Origin: Girardinichthys multiradiatus
Lineage: Eukaryota; Chordata; Actinopteri; Cyprinodontiformes; Goodeidae
Assembly: GCF_021462225.1 (NCBI RefSeq)
Contig: NC_061813.1
Location: forward strand, 21,476,442 to 21,540,441
DNA: 64,000 nucleotides
Direction of reading: 5' to 3'
The position numbers were made by a program, and so were the translations under genes. The notes beneath the pieces are model-generated. The model was not told the origin of the DNA and ran no database searches. It worked only from the letters and a program-made list of their open reading frames with translations. Below, in pieces: positions 33,140 to 42,760 of the stretch. The stretch's first letter is position 1; each line of letters opens with the position of its first letter.

Positions 33140-33330
33140 CTTTTATATACAATATATTGCAGTTGGGGCCTGTCACTTGTCATCATCTTCATTTGCCCAG
33201 TAGGCATGATGAGAGGTGGCTTCAGACAGGATGTGCAGGGGGTGATATCCCATATTCATGTGTTGTAATTCATTCTTCTCCTTCAGGAAACATTAGGTAT
33301 ATGCATAAACATTACGATACTGCTTATTAG

Positions 33331-33559
33331 CAAGCTAGACCAGCAGCACAAAGGAAAAGACCTTTATAGCTTACCACCAGATGGACAGTAAAGTGGCAGT
33401 CAAGGAGCCTGGAAGTAAGTTTACAAACACAAAGATTATGCAGCTGTTTAATACCCACAGTGGAGGGTGAAGCCTCCCAGAGCAGTGCAGGTCTCATTGA
33501 TTTTGACATGCATGTTGAAGTAGTGTCTTCAGATTGGTATAACTTAGATCTCAATTCAA
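33331..33559. other. Non-coding spacer between DIRS-like and RTE-like elements
   Basis: I see no gene here. It may hold the rest of the DIRS end, but no inverted repeat could be confirmed. Confidence 0.35.
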
Positions 33560-33657
33560 TTGTGTCCCTCCTTGAACCGCCATTTTAACGTGGTGGAGGG
33601 GTTTAAGTGCCCAAATTATCCTACAGGCTATGTTGACCTTGGCGGTCCGATCCCAGG

Positions 33658-34368
33658 ATGCTTAGGCTGGCTCTAGGGACGTGTAATGTCACCTCACTGG
33701 GGGAGAAGGAGCCTGAGCTTGTGCGGGAGGTCGAGAGATATCGACTAGAAATAGTTGGGCTTACCTCGACGCACAGCGTGGGCTCTGGAACCCATCTCCT
33801 CGAGAGGGGCTGGACTCTCTTCTACTCTGGAGTGGCCCACGGGGAGAGGCGGCAGGCTGGGTTGGGTTTGTTTGTTGGGGTTTACCCCAGTGGATGCGAG
33901 GGTCGCATCCCTGCGCCTTCAGGTTGGGGACAGGTCGTTTCGGCCTAGTTTTCGGGCGGTAGTGCAGAGTACCCGGCCTTCTTGACGTCCCTGTCAGGGG
34001 TGCTGTATAACGCCCCTCCCAGGGACTTCATTATTCTGTTGGGGGACTTCAACGCCCACGTGGGAAACGACAGTGACACCTGGAGAGGCGTGAGTGGGAA
34101 GAATGGCGCCCCCAATCTGAATCCGAGTGGTGTTTTGTTATTGGACTTCTGTGCTAGTCACGGATTGTCCATAATGAACACCGTGTTCAAGCATAAGGGT
34201 GTCCATCAGTGCACTTGGCACCAGGACACCATAGGCAGGAGGTCGATGATCGATTTTGATGTTGTCTCGTCAGACTTTCGGCCGCATGTTTTGGACACTC
34301 GGGTGAAGAGAGGGGCTGAGCTGTCCACTGATTACCACCTGGTGGTGAGTTGGATCCACTTGAAGTGA
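33658..34368 (+). pseudogene. RTE-like LINE endonuclease, broken
   Basis: The N-terminal block LALGTCNVTSLGEKEPELVR and FYSGVAHGERRQAGLGLFVG are in one frame to about 33948. After a damaged stretch the frame changes and gives [34 protein letters not shown] and a last block TDYHLVVSW. This is an APE-type endonuclease that would nick the target. The final motif usually reads DHH or DH before LV. Tyr in place of the first His may remove a catalytic residue. Confidence 0.85.
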
Positions 34369-34514
34369 AGAATGCCGGACAGACTTGGCAGGCCCAAGCG
34401 CATAGTGAGGTCTGCTGGGAACGTCTGGCAGAGCCCTCGGCCAGGGACGTATTCAACTCCCACCTCCAGGAGGGCTTTGACCAGATTCCAGGGATGTTGG
34501 AGACATAAAGTCAG

Positions 34515-36633
34515 AGTGGATAATGTTCTAAGCATCTATTGTCGATGCTGCTGCCCGTAGCTCCGGCCGTAAGGTCTGCAGTGCCTGTCGTGGTGGGAAT
34601 CACTGAACCCGGTGGTGGACACCGGCAGTACGGGACGCTGTCAAGCTGAAGAAGGAGTCCTATCAGCTGTGGTTGGCTTGTGGGACTCCTGAGGTGGATG
34701 ACGGGTACTGTGAGGCCAAACCCGGGCCTGGGAGGAGTTCCATGAGGCCATGGAGAAGGAATACCGGTTGGCCCCAAAGGAATTCTGGCAAACCATCTGG
34801 TGTCTTAAGAAGGGGAAGCAGTGCTTCGCCAACACTGTTTACAGTGGGGGTGGGAGGCTGCTGACCTCGAATGGGGACATTATCAAGTGGTGGAAGAAGT
34901 ACTTCAAGGATCTCCTCAATTCTGCCATCACGCATTCCCTGGTGGAAACAGAGGCTGGGGATTTGGGGTTAGATTCTTTCATCACCCAGACTGAAGTCAC
35001 CGAGGTGGTTAAAATGCTCCGTGATGGCAGGGCTTCGGGGGTGGATGAGATGCGCCCTGAGTACCTCAAGTCTGTGGATGTTGTGGGGCTGTCATGGTTT
35101 ACACGCCTCTTCAACTTTGCGTGGCGATCAGGGACAGTGCCTCTGGACTGGCAGACTGGGGTGGTGGTCCCACTTCATAAGAAGGGTGACCGGAGAGTGT
35201 GTTCCAACTATAGGGGGATCACACTCCTCAGCTTCCCTGGTAAGGCCTACGCCAAGGTAATGGTGAGGAGAGTCTGCCTATAGTCGAACCTCAGCTTCAG
35301 GAGGAGCAGTGTGGTTTTCGTCCCGGCCGTGGAACACTGGACCAGCTCTATACCCTCTATAGGGTACTCGAGGGTTCATGGGAGTTTGCCCAGCCAGTCC
35401 ACATGAGTGTTTTGTGGACCTGAAGAAGGCATTCGACTGTGTCCATTGTGGTGGCTTGTGGGGGGTGCTCCAGGAGTATGGAATCGGGGGCTCTTTATTA
35501 GGGGCCATCCGGTCTCTGTACAAGCGGAGCAGGAGTTTGGTCCGCATTGCCGGCACTAAGTCGGACCTGTTCTCGTTGCATGTTGGAATCCGGCAGGGCT
35601 GCCCTTTGTCACCGGTCCTGTTCATAGCTTTTATGGACAGGATTTCTAGGCACAGCCAAGGGCCGGAGGGGTCTGGTTTGGGGACCAGTGGAAATCATCT
35701 TTTCTTTTTGCCGATGAAGTGTTCCTGCTGGCCCCCTCTAGACAAGACCTACAGCATGCGCTGGGGTGGTTCGCATCCGAGTGTGAAGTGGCTGGGATGA
35801 AGATCAGCTCATCCAAGTCCGAGGCCATGGTTCTCGACCGGAAAAGGGTGGCTTGTCCTCTTCAGGTTGGAGGGGAGTTCCTGCCTCAAGTGGAGGAGTT
35901 CAAGTATCTCGGGGTCTGGAAGGGGAAGAATGGAGCGGGAGATCAACAGACGGATCGCTCGGTGGAGCTGCCACAGTAATGGGGGCACTGTGCCGGTTCG
36001 TTGTGGTGAAGAGAGAGCTGAGCCGAAAAGCAAAGCTCTTGATTTACCGGTCGGTCTACGTTCCTACCCTCACCTATGGCCATGAACTTTGGGTCATGAC
36101 AGAAAGAACGAGATCCCGGATACAAGTGGCTGAAATGAGCTTCCTCCGTAGGGTGGCCGGGCACTCCCTCAAATAAGGTCCTGAAATGCAAATATTTTCT
36201 GCACTCTGGTTTCTTTTTCAATACTTGTTCACACCTGGAAAATGCAAAACTCAGAAACTTCCAAACTTTCCTAGACTTTTCAAAAGAAATGCAACAACGA
36301 GGTTTTTCCTGGAAGATAGATTTCCCGGCCATCCGGGAAGGGCTCGGAGTAGAGCCGCTGCTCCTCCACATCGAGAGGAGCCAGTTGAGGTGGCTCGGGC
36401 ATCTATATCGGATGCCTCCTGGACGACTTCCTCAGGGGGTGTTCCAGGCACGTCCCACCGGGAGGAAGCCCAGGGGACGGCCCAGGACACGCTGGAGGGA
36501 CTATGTCTCTCGGCTGGCCTGGGAACACCTTGGGCTCCCACCGGAGGAGTTGGAGGAGGTGTCTCGGGAGAGGGACGTCTGGGCGTCTCTGCTGTGTCTG
36601 CTGCCCCTGCGACCCAGTCCCGGAAAAGCGTAA
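34515..36633 (+). pseudogene. RTE-like LINE reverse transcriptase, broken
   Basis: The pieces match copy 1 in order: 34750-35283 (RASGVDEMRPEYLKS, GVVVPLHKKGDRRVCSNYRG), 35378-35700 (FVDLKKAFDCVHCGG, RQGCPLSPVLFIAF), then FADEVFLLAPS near 35710 in another frame, where the second Asp of the catalytic FADD has become Glu. Later come LTYGHELWVMTERTRSRI and, after the 157-bp foreign stretch, EGLGVEPLLLHIERSQLRW to the C-terminus near 36633. At least five frame breaks. Confidence 0.9.
36172..36328. other. Foreign 157-bp stretch inside LINE copy 2
   Basis: Between GGGCACTCCCTCA and CCATCCGGGAAGGGCTCGG, where copy 1 has only about 25 bp, there are 157 bp of AT-rich sequence unrelated to the LINE. 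No inverted ends or direct repeats are seen at its edges. It could be filler from a repaired break. Confidence 0.75.
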
Positions 36634-36635
36634 GA

Positions 36636-37290
36636 CGCCAAGTACGACAAGTATAATTCAATTTGCACCTGTTTGTAGATCAGGTTTGTACACACAATCC
36701 AGTTTGCATTTTTACATGCAAACTTTTGAAAATTAGGCCCTTAGTGCGCAATCCCCTTTCTTATATCTTGCAGTTTGTTTCCTGCCAACAGGAAATATTG
36801 GTTATATGCATTTCTTGCTACATTTTTGATTATGTTTTTTGCTGTGTGTGGCCATTAACAATAATAATTCTTACACAGAATACATCATTCTAACTTGGTG
36901 GGCTTTCACTGTGTCAGAAAACAGATTTCAGTTAAATGCATCTCAGTTGAGTTCACATGTCTGCTTAAATGCTGCCTAGTTTTCAGATGTTAAAACATGG
37001 TGACAGAAAGACCTTACCATTCCAACGTTATTAAAAAAAATCTAAATAGCTATTTTTCCAAAACTATTCTTTAAAACACAGTCTTAAACCTTTTTTTACT
37101 AATTACAAAGAGGACTGCAAATTTTCAAAAAATGCTCTGCAACTCTATTGTTTTTGTTCAGTCACAGCAATTGATTTTGTCTCTAACTTAAAATAAATAA
37201 ATTTAGTAGGTTTTTGCTTGTTTTGACCACATATTTAAGCATAAAGAGAAGGCAACACAGATGTGCATAGTCTTAACTGCTTCCAGAGTA
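36636..37290. other. AT-rich non-coding DNA
   Basis: I see no gene or known repeat. Confidence 0.4.
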
Positions 37291-37448
37291 CAGTACAGAC
37301 CAAAAGTTTGGACACACCTTATAGAACGATTGAAATCTTTACCAATCCACCAAAGTTCCCTTGGTATTAATTAAAGACATTCAGCTGGAGAAGTTGTTCA
37401 ACTTTCCCCCTGATGAATTTAGTCAAGGTACAACAGTTACACCATATA

Positions 37449-39062
37449 CAGTACAGACCAAAAGTTTGGACACACCTCATTCAAAGTTTTCTTTATTTTC
37501 ATGACTATGAATATTGTAGCTTCACACTGAAGGTATCAAAACTATGAATTAACACATGTGGAATTATATACTGAACAAAAAAGTGTGAAACAACTGAAAA
37601 TATGTCTTATATTCTAGGTTCTTCAAAGTAGCCACCTTTTGCTTTGATTACTGCTCCGCACACTCTTGGCATTCTGTTGATGAGCTTCAAGAGGTAGTCA
37701 CCTGAAATGGTTTTCACTTCACAGGTGTGCCCTGTCAGGTTTAATATGTGGGATTTCAAGCCTTATAAATGGGGTGGGACCATCAGTTGTGTTGTGCAGG
37801 AGGTGGATACAGTACACAGCTGATAGTCCTACTGAATAGACTGTTAGAATTTGTATTATGGCAAGAAAAAAGCAGCTAAGTAAAGAAAAACAAGTTGCCA
37901 TCATTACTTTAAGAAATGAAGGTCAGTCAGTCCAAACAATTGGGAAAACTTTGAAAGTGTCCCCAAGTGCAGTCGCAAAAACCATCAAGCACTACAAAGA
38001 AACTGGCTCACATGAGGACTGCCCCGGGAAAGGAAGACCAAGAGTCACGTCTGCTGCGGACGATAAGTTCATCAGAGTCACCAGCCTCAGAAATCGCAGG
38101 TTAACAGCAGCTCTGATTAGAGAACAGGTCAATGCCACACAGAGTTCTAGCAGCAGACACATCTCTAGAACAACTGTTAAGAGGAGACTATGTGAATCAG
38201 GCCTTCATGGTAAAATAGCTGCTAGGAAACCACTGCTGAGGACAGGCAAGAAGCAGAAGAGACTTGTTTGGGCTAAAGAACACAAGGAATGGACATTAGA
38301 CCAGTGGAAATATGTGTTTTGGTTTGATGAGTCCAAGTTTGAGATCTTTGGTTCCAACCACCGTGTCTTTGTGTGGCACAGAAGAGGTGAATGGATGGAC
38401 TCTACATGCCTGGTTCCCACTGTGAAGCATGGAGGAGGAGGTGTGGGGGTGCTTTGCTGTTGACACTGTTGGGGATTTATCCAAAATTGAAGGCATACTG
38501 AACCAGGATGGCTACCACAGCATCTTGCAGCGGCATGCTATTCCATCCGGTTTGCGTTTAGTTGGACCATCATTTATTTTTCAACGGGACAATGACCCCA
38601 AACACACCTCCAGGCTGTGTAAGGGCTATTTGACCAAGAAGGAGAGTGATGGGGTGCTGCGCCAGATGACCTGGCCTCCAGAGTCACCGGACCTGAACCC
38701 AATCGAGATGGTTTGGGGTGAGCTGGACCGAAGAGTGAAGGCAAAAGGGCCAACAAATGCTAGGCATCTCTGGGAACTCCTGCAAGACTGTTGAAAACCA
38801 TTTCAGGTGACTACCTTTTGAAGCTCATCAACAGAATGCCAAGAGTGTGCAGAGCAGTAATCAAAGCAAAAGGTGGCTACTTTGAAAAACCTAAAACATA
38901 AGACATATTTTCAGTTGTTTCACAGTTTTTTGTTCAGTATATAATTCCACATGTGTTAATTCATAGTTTTGATGCCTTCAGCGTGAAGCTACAATATTCA
39001 TAGCCATGAAAATAAAGAAAACTTTGAATGAGAAGGTGTGTCCAAACTTTTGCTCTGTACTG
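37449..39062 (+). mobile_element. Tc1/mariner element, second family
   Basis: The 1614-bp element begins CAGTACAGACCAAAAGTTTG and ends with the inverse CAAACTTTTGCTCTGTACTG, between TA at 37447-37448 and 39063-39064. The inverted repeats run for more than 200 bp (for example TTTTCATGACTATGAATATT and its inverse near 38995). It carries one transposase frame and is not closely related to the four young copies. Confidence 0.95.
37858..38901 (+). pseudogene. Tc1 transposase with two indels
   Basis: From ATG at 37858 (MARKKQLSKEKQ) come a helix-turn-helix (IGKTLKVSPSAVAKTIKHY), a linker with GRPRVTSAAD, and the first catalytic block VFWFDESKFE. Near 38446 the frame shifts after VKHGGGGVG, where the family normally has several more bases. 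The next frame gives FQRDNDPKHTS and SPDLNPIEMVWGELD, so all three acidic residues of the DD34E set are present. A one-base loss in a TGG codon near 38793 creates a TGA and returns to the first frame, which ends with RVCRAVIKAKGGYFE and a stop at 38899-38901. The first indel is probably 8 bp, judged from family memory and frame arithmetic. Confidence 0.93.
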
Positions 39063-39192
39063 TATATGGTGCAACTGTTGTACCTTGATTAAATTCATCA
39101 GGGGGAAAGTTGAACAACCTCTCCAGCTGAATGTCTTTAATTAATACCAAGGGAACTTTGATGGATTGGTAAAAATTTCAATCGCTCTATAA

Positions 39193-39771
39193 TGCAAGGA
39201 GAACAAGTTGCAGTCTACTACTTTTGCTCAGATAGTCTTGTTAGCCTTGAAAATATACATTTACTCACACTGGCTGTCAGGGAAATCTCAGCCCAGCACA
39301 GTCTGACTAACATGAGTGTGTTATCTGGTCATCAGTCATGGCCGATGGCCCCTTTTTCCTCAGGTTGCACATGAACTAGTAGTGTGTACTGTAATGAGAT
39401 CATTATCTTCTGTTATTCAGTCTAAGTTGCTCTCTGGTTCTCTGCCAAAAGAAATTAGAAGAGAGGGAAAAAAAGGCCTGCTGAATATCTAACACATTTA
39501 ATCTAATTGGTGTCACTTTTCTCCCTCCATTACGGTACTTTAATAGCCCTATCTGTCTCCATGCAGCTTATCGGTGTTTAGGGTCAGTGGTCGGGGCCCT
39601 GTCTTTCTGCTAAGAACATATTAACTCACCGCATATTGTCAACACTGGGACAAACAAACAGTCTTCAAACAGACATAACCAGCAACAGCATGCCGCCTTA
39701 ATTTGCCTCATTAGCAAGCAATAGCAGAATTCAAACAATTTAACTTTTAGTTTGGACTAAAAGCTCACAAC
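39193..39771. other. Unique non-coding DNA
   Basis: No gene seen. The stretch 39400-39660 is repeat-free with balanced base composition, which would fit a conserved non-coding element, but nothing in the single sequence proves that. Confidence 0.35.
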
Positions 39772-40556
39772 TGTCATAATGTAGCATTTCTTTAAACTCT
39801 GAGGAGAACACAACCAGATTCAGGACAGCGTTTTAACAGATTTATTTTGTGAAGAAAAACGAACAAGGCGAGACAGGGACCCAGGCAATGACAGCAGGAG
39901 ACTGGTTCTTCTCTGGAAGGGAAGGTGACAAGGTTATGGATATCCCAGGAGAATTTCAAGGTGTTTTATTTTAGAAGGGTTTGTTCAGGAACTTACAGCC
40001 AGAACAGTTGTGGTTTAGCTGGGGAGGTAAGTATTTCCTCTGAGATGGAGAATGAGTGTGGTAGGCGGCAGTTTCCCTTCTTTCCTTTAGCTCTCAAGTG
40101 ATGACTCAGTTTAGGCATTCCCACATAGAAGGGTGGACAGGCAGGTAACAACAGAAGTAAGGTTCTCCAAAAAAAAAAAAAAAACTCACCCAAGCCAGGG
40201 CCAGAAGCTGAGAAGGCAGGGAGACTCACGGTGGGAGATGAGGAACAAAACCTTGAAGCTCGCTCAGAAAACAGATCACAGGACTAGGAGCCTTAAAAAC
40301 CCATCAGGCAAGGTCTGGGGAAAAAGACAAGAGAAAATTCCAATTAGGTTCAGCAAAAATGTATGCACAAGCACTGCACATCACATTCAGTACCACAAAA
40401 ATTTTGCAATGGGCTGACGTCTTCCTCCTGGTCTCAGCTCCTTAAGAAGGCTAGTGATTAGGTCCTGATCAGCAGCACCTGCCAGGAAACGCTCTAGAGC
40501 AGAGGGTGGAAAGAAACACACACACATACACTGCGCACCAACACAGAGCCCTGACA
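39772..40556 (-). mobile_element. Solo Gypsy-type LTR, minus strand
   Basis: The 785-bp segment starts TGTCATAATG and ends GAGCCCTGACA, flanked by the exact 5-bp duplication ACAAC (39767-39771 and 40557-40561). Minus orientation is inferred from an AATAAA on the minus strand near 39845 and from the LTR-like promoter side (GGTCTCAGCTCCTTAAGAAG read in reverse near 40430). No coding body is present. Its sequence differs from both Gypsy LTRs and from the 15183 solo LTR. Confidence 0.9.
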
Positions 40557-42337
40557 ACAACACAGTGGTATTTGGAAGAAAGACTTGATATTCCCTCTCA
40601 ATTATTATTGAGTGGGAACTTAAGGAGAATCAAAGAAATCTGAGGAAAGCCCTTTCAAGATTTCTCTGTAGCTTTTCCACTAAATGAAAGATTGCCTGTT
40701 TTACACCAGTCTTGGATTTTCCTAAGAGGCTATTAGCGCCTACCCAACATCAGACTGTTATTTCCCTTGCAATCCTTTTGTGAGGAGGGCTTATAGGCCC
40801 CGGGCAATGTTTGAATCTGGGTTGTATTGGTGCTCCCTTGCTCTGAAATCTATTATCCACTCTAATCCCACTGAAATCCAGCCCCAACATACGTATTTGA
40901 GTCATGAGTATGGCAGGTCTGTGTTCAATGCCACTGTTAAGCGGTTCCTTTTGTTTACTGAGGTATATCCACAAAACGTCTCTTCTTATTGTCAGTTTAA
41001 TGTATAACACAGGATCATCAGTCAGCTTTTAATGTAAAAGGATTTAGTTGTTCTGGAATGCCACAGGAGGCCTCCCTGAAGGCTTGGTAGGTGGAGGAAG
41101 ACAGTATTGATTGGCAGAGGCAGATAAAAGATTTGCAGTGATGTCACGCAGGAAGTTATCGGCAGGTCATATTTATCAGTGATTGTCAAAGCTTAACAGC
41201 TTGAGGCAGCACCACGAGTATGAAAGAGTCTAGTTTAACTTTCTTTGTAAATCTCTAGCAGGAGGGAAAGATATCAGAACACGGCAATCGAATAAACAAA
41301 GGCAGAGATATACATATTTAATGGCATGCATAATTGATCGTTTTTGCTTGCAGAGAGTCCTTTGCCGTATGCGCTGAGCACTGGAGAAATAAAAATAAAA
41401 CACAAAGTGGGGAAAGTCATTAAAACAGTTTTAGAGAACTGGTGAGCAGAGTGCCACTGGCTCTCACTTGTGTTGCTCACACTCCTCAGCTGGCGCTGGC
41501 ACAGGTGCCAGTGGCTAATTGGCCTGTGATTAATCACATCCTCGGTGAAATCTGCGAACAAGGAGGGGAGTCAGGGTCACTGTCCTTGGTGAGACGGAAC
41601 AGGGTTCATTATGTGGGTATGCTACAGAATGTCCCTCACTGAACAAAACAAAAATAAGCTGGATAACTCAGAGGACTGGCAGTGACAGAGAAGAAAGACC
41701 ACTCAAAGTGAAAAGACAAGTACCAACAAAGATGAAAAATGTCTGGCTTGGTCAAACCTAAAACCTAATTGGTTTAATTTTTCAACATAATTTGTTGGTA
41801 GGACAGAACCATTCTCCAAAGATGTGTGAAAGACTATTAATGAGGCATATTAGAGGTCACTTGGTTTTATTTGGGTTCATCACAACATATAAAATGGTTG
41901 TATAATGGCTAGTGCTGCTTTTGACATCTTGCACCAATAAAAACTTAACAAGAACATATAGCTGATGCCTGAGCCTAGTTTATACTACACTAAAAGTATA
42001 TGAAGAAACTTAATGAAAACTGTTGTTCTTTTCACAGTCACTTTGATAAGCAAAAGCTGTTAAATAAACCTTATGTCTGCAGTGTTTTTCCAACTTTAGA
42101 TGTGACATTTTAACTTCTCTTTTTCTCTCCTTTCTCTCATTACAACTGTCCTGTCCAGTTCCTGCTTGAGGGCAATCTAATTATCAATAGTTATTGTGTC
42201 AAACCTTTAAAAGAGGTCCTTGAATGATTTTGAATTTGATTCTTATCAATTTTGATGTGATTGCACTGATACTTCTCATGTATAAGATATTATAAAGTGT
42301 TATTTGGAAGAGTTTACTGACATTTTTTGTGGAAGGA
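40557..42337. other. Unique non-coding DNA
   Basis: I see no gene or named repeat. Parts such as 41050-41220 and 41440-41640 are less AT-rich than the surroundings and free of repeats. Confidence 0.4.
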
Positions 42338-42760
42338 CACTATATTGCCAAACGTATTCACTTATCCTTCTAAATCCTTGGTTTCAGCTGTTACCTCAAG
42401 AATAGTACATAGACAGTTTTATGGAGTGGGTTTCTATGGCCGAACACATGCATTCAAGCCTTACATCAGCAAGTGCAATGCAAAACATCTGAAACACTGG
42501 TGCAAAGAACAGTGGAGATGTGTTATGTAGAGAAACATATCACGCCTCTTAATGCAGCAATCCAGTGAATTATCTGGGTTTGGCAATATCCAGGAGAACA
42601 GCTTCGCCTGACTGTACTTTGTCAAGCGTAACGTTTGGTGTCAAGGGGATTTAGGCTCGACCCTTTAGTTCTATTGAAAGAAACCCTTAATATTACAGCA
42701 AACCAACATATTTTTGACAACTTCATGTTCCCAACTTTGTTGGGAACAGTTTGTGAATGA
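42338..42760 (+). repeat. Tc1-like relic, third family
   Basis: The left inverted-repeat remnant (CACTATATTGCCAAACGTAT at 42338) is followed by a transposase fragment reading FYGVGFYGRTHAFKPYISKC and CNAKHLKHWCKEQWRCVM to 42530. Weaker matches follow (TCTGGGTTTGGCAATATCCAGGAGAAC; ATGTTCCCAACTTTGTTGGGAACAGTTTG) to about 42760. Large internal parts and the right end are gone. A minus-strand relic of the same family lies at 54575-54850. Confidence 0.75.

Larger units (their letters stand above)
31690..33330 (+). mobile_element. DIRS1-like retroelement remnant
   Basis: An RNase H-type segment is followed directly by a tyrosine recombinase and then a tail containing GTGATATCCCATATTCATG and TTAGGTATATGCATAAACAT near 33240-33310, which I recognise from fish DIRS elements. 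Order and content fit DIRS1-like elements, which integrate with a tyrosine recombinase and not a DDE integrase. Gag, most of the reverse transcriptase and the left end are missing. Confidence 0.85.
33560..36635 (+). mobile_element. RTE-like LINE, copy 2, longer but decayed
   Basis: Compared with copy 1 it also keeps a 5' leader (TGAACCGCCATTTTAACGTG near 33572) and the endonuclease. From about 34515 it parallels copy 1 to the end near 36630 (CCCGGAAAAGCGTAAGACG). Many small indels, stops and one replacement of about 25 bp by 157 bp of foreign sequence (36172-36328) disrupt it. Confidence 0.9.
37291..39192. mobile_element. Foldback (MITE-like) element split by a Tc1
   Basis: Two 130-bp arms, 37319-37448 and 39063-39192, are inverted copies of each other with few mismatches (TTATAGAACGATTGAAATC on the left, the inverse ending CGCTCTATAA on the right). 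Before the left arm, 37291-37318 repeats the terminal sequence of Tc1 elements of this type (CAGTACAGACCAAAAGTTTG), preceded by TA. The corresponding right tip is missing. A complete Tc1 sits at the dyad centre. Confidence 0.88.
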
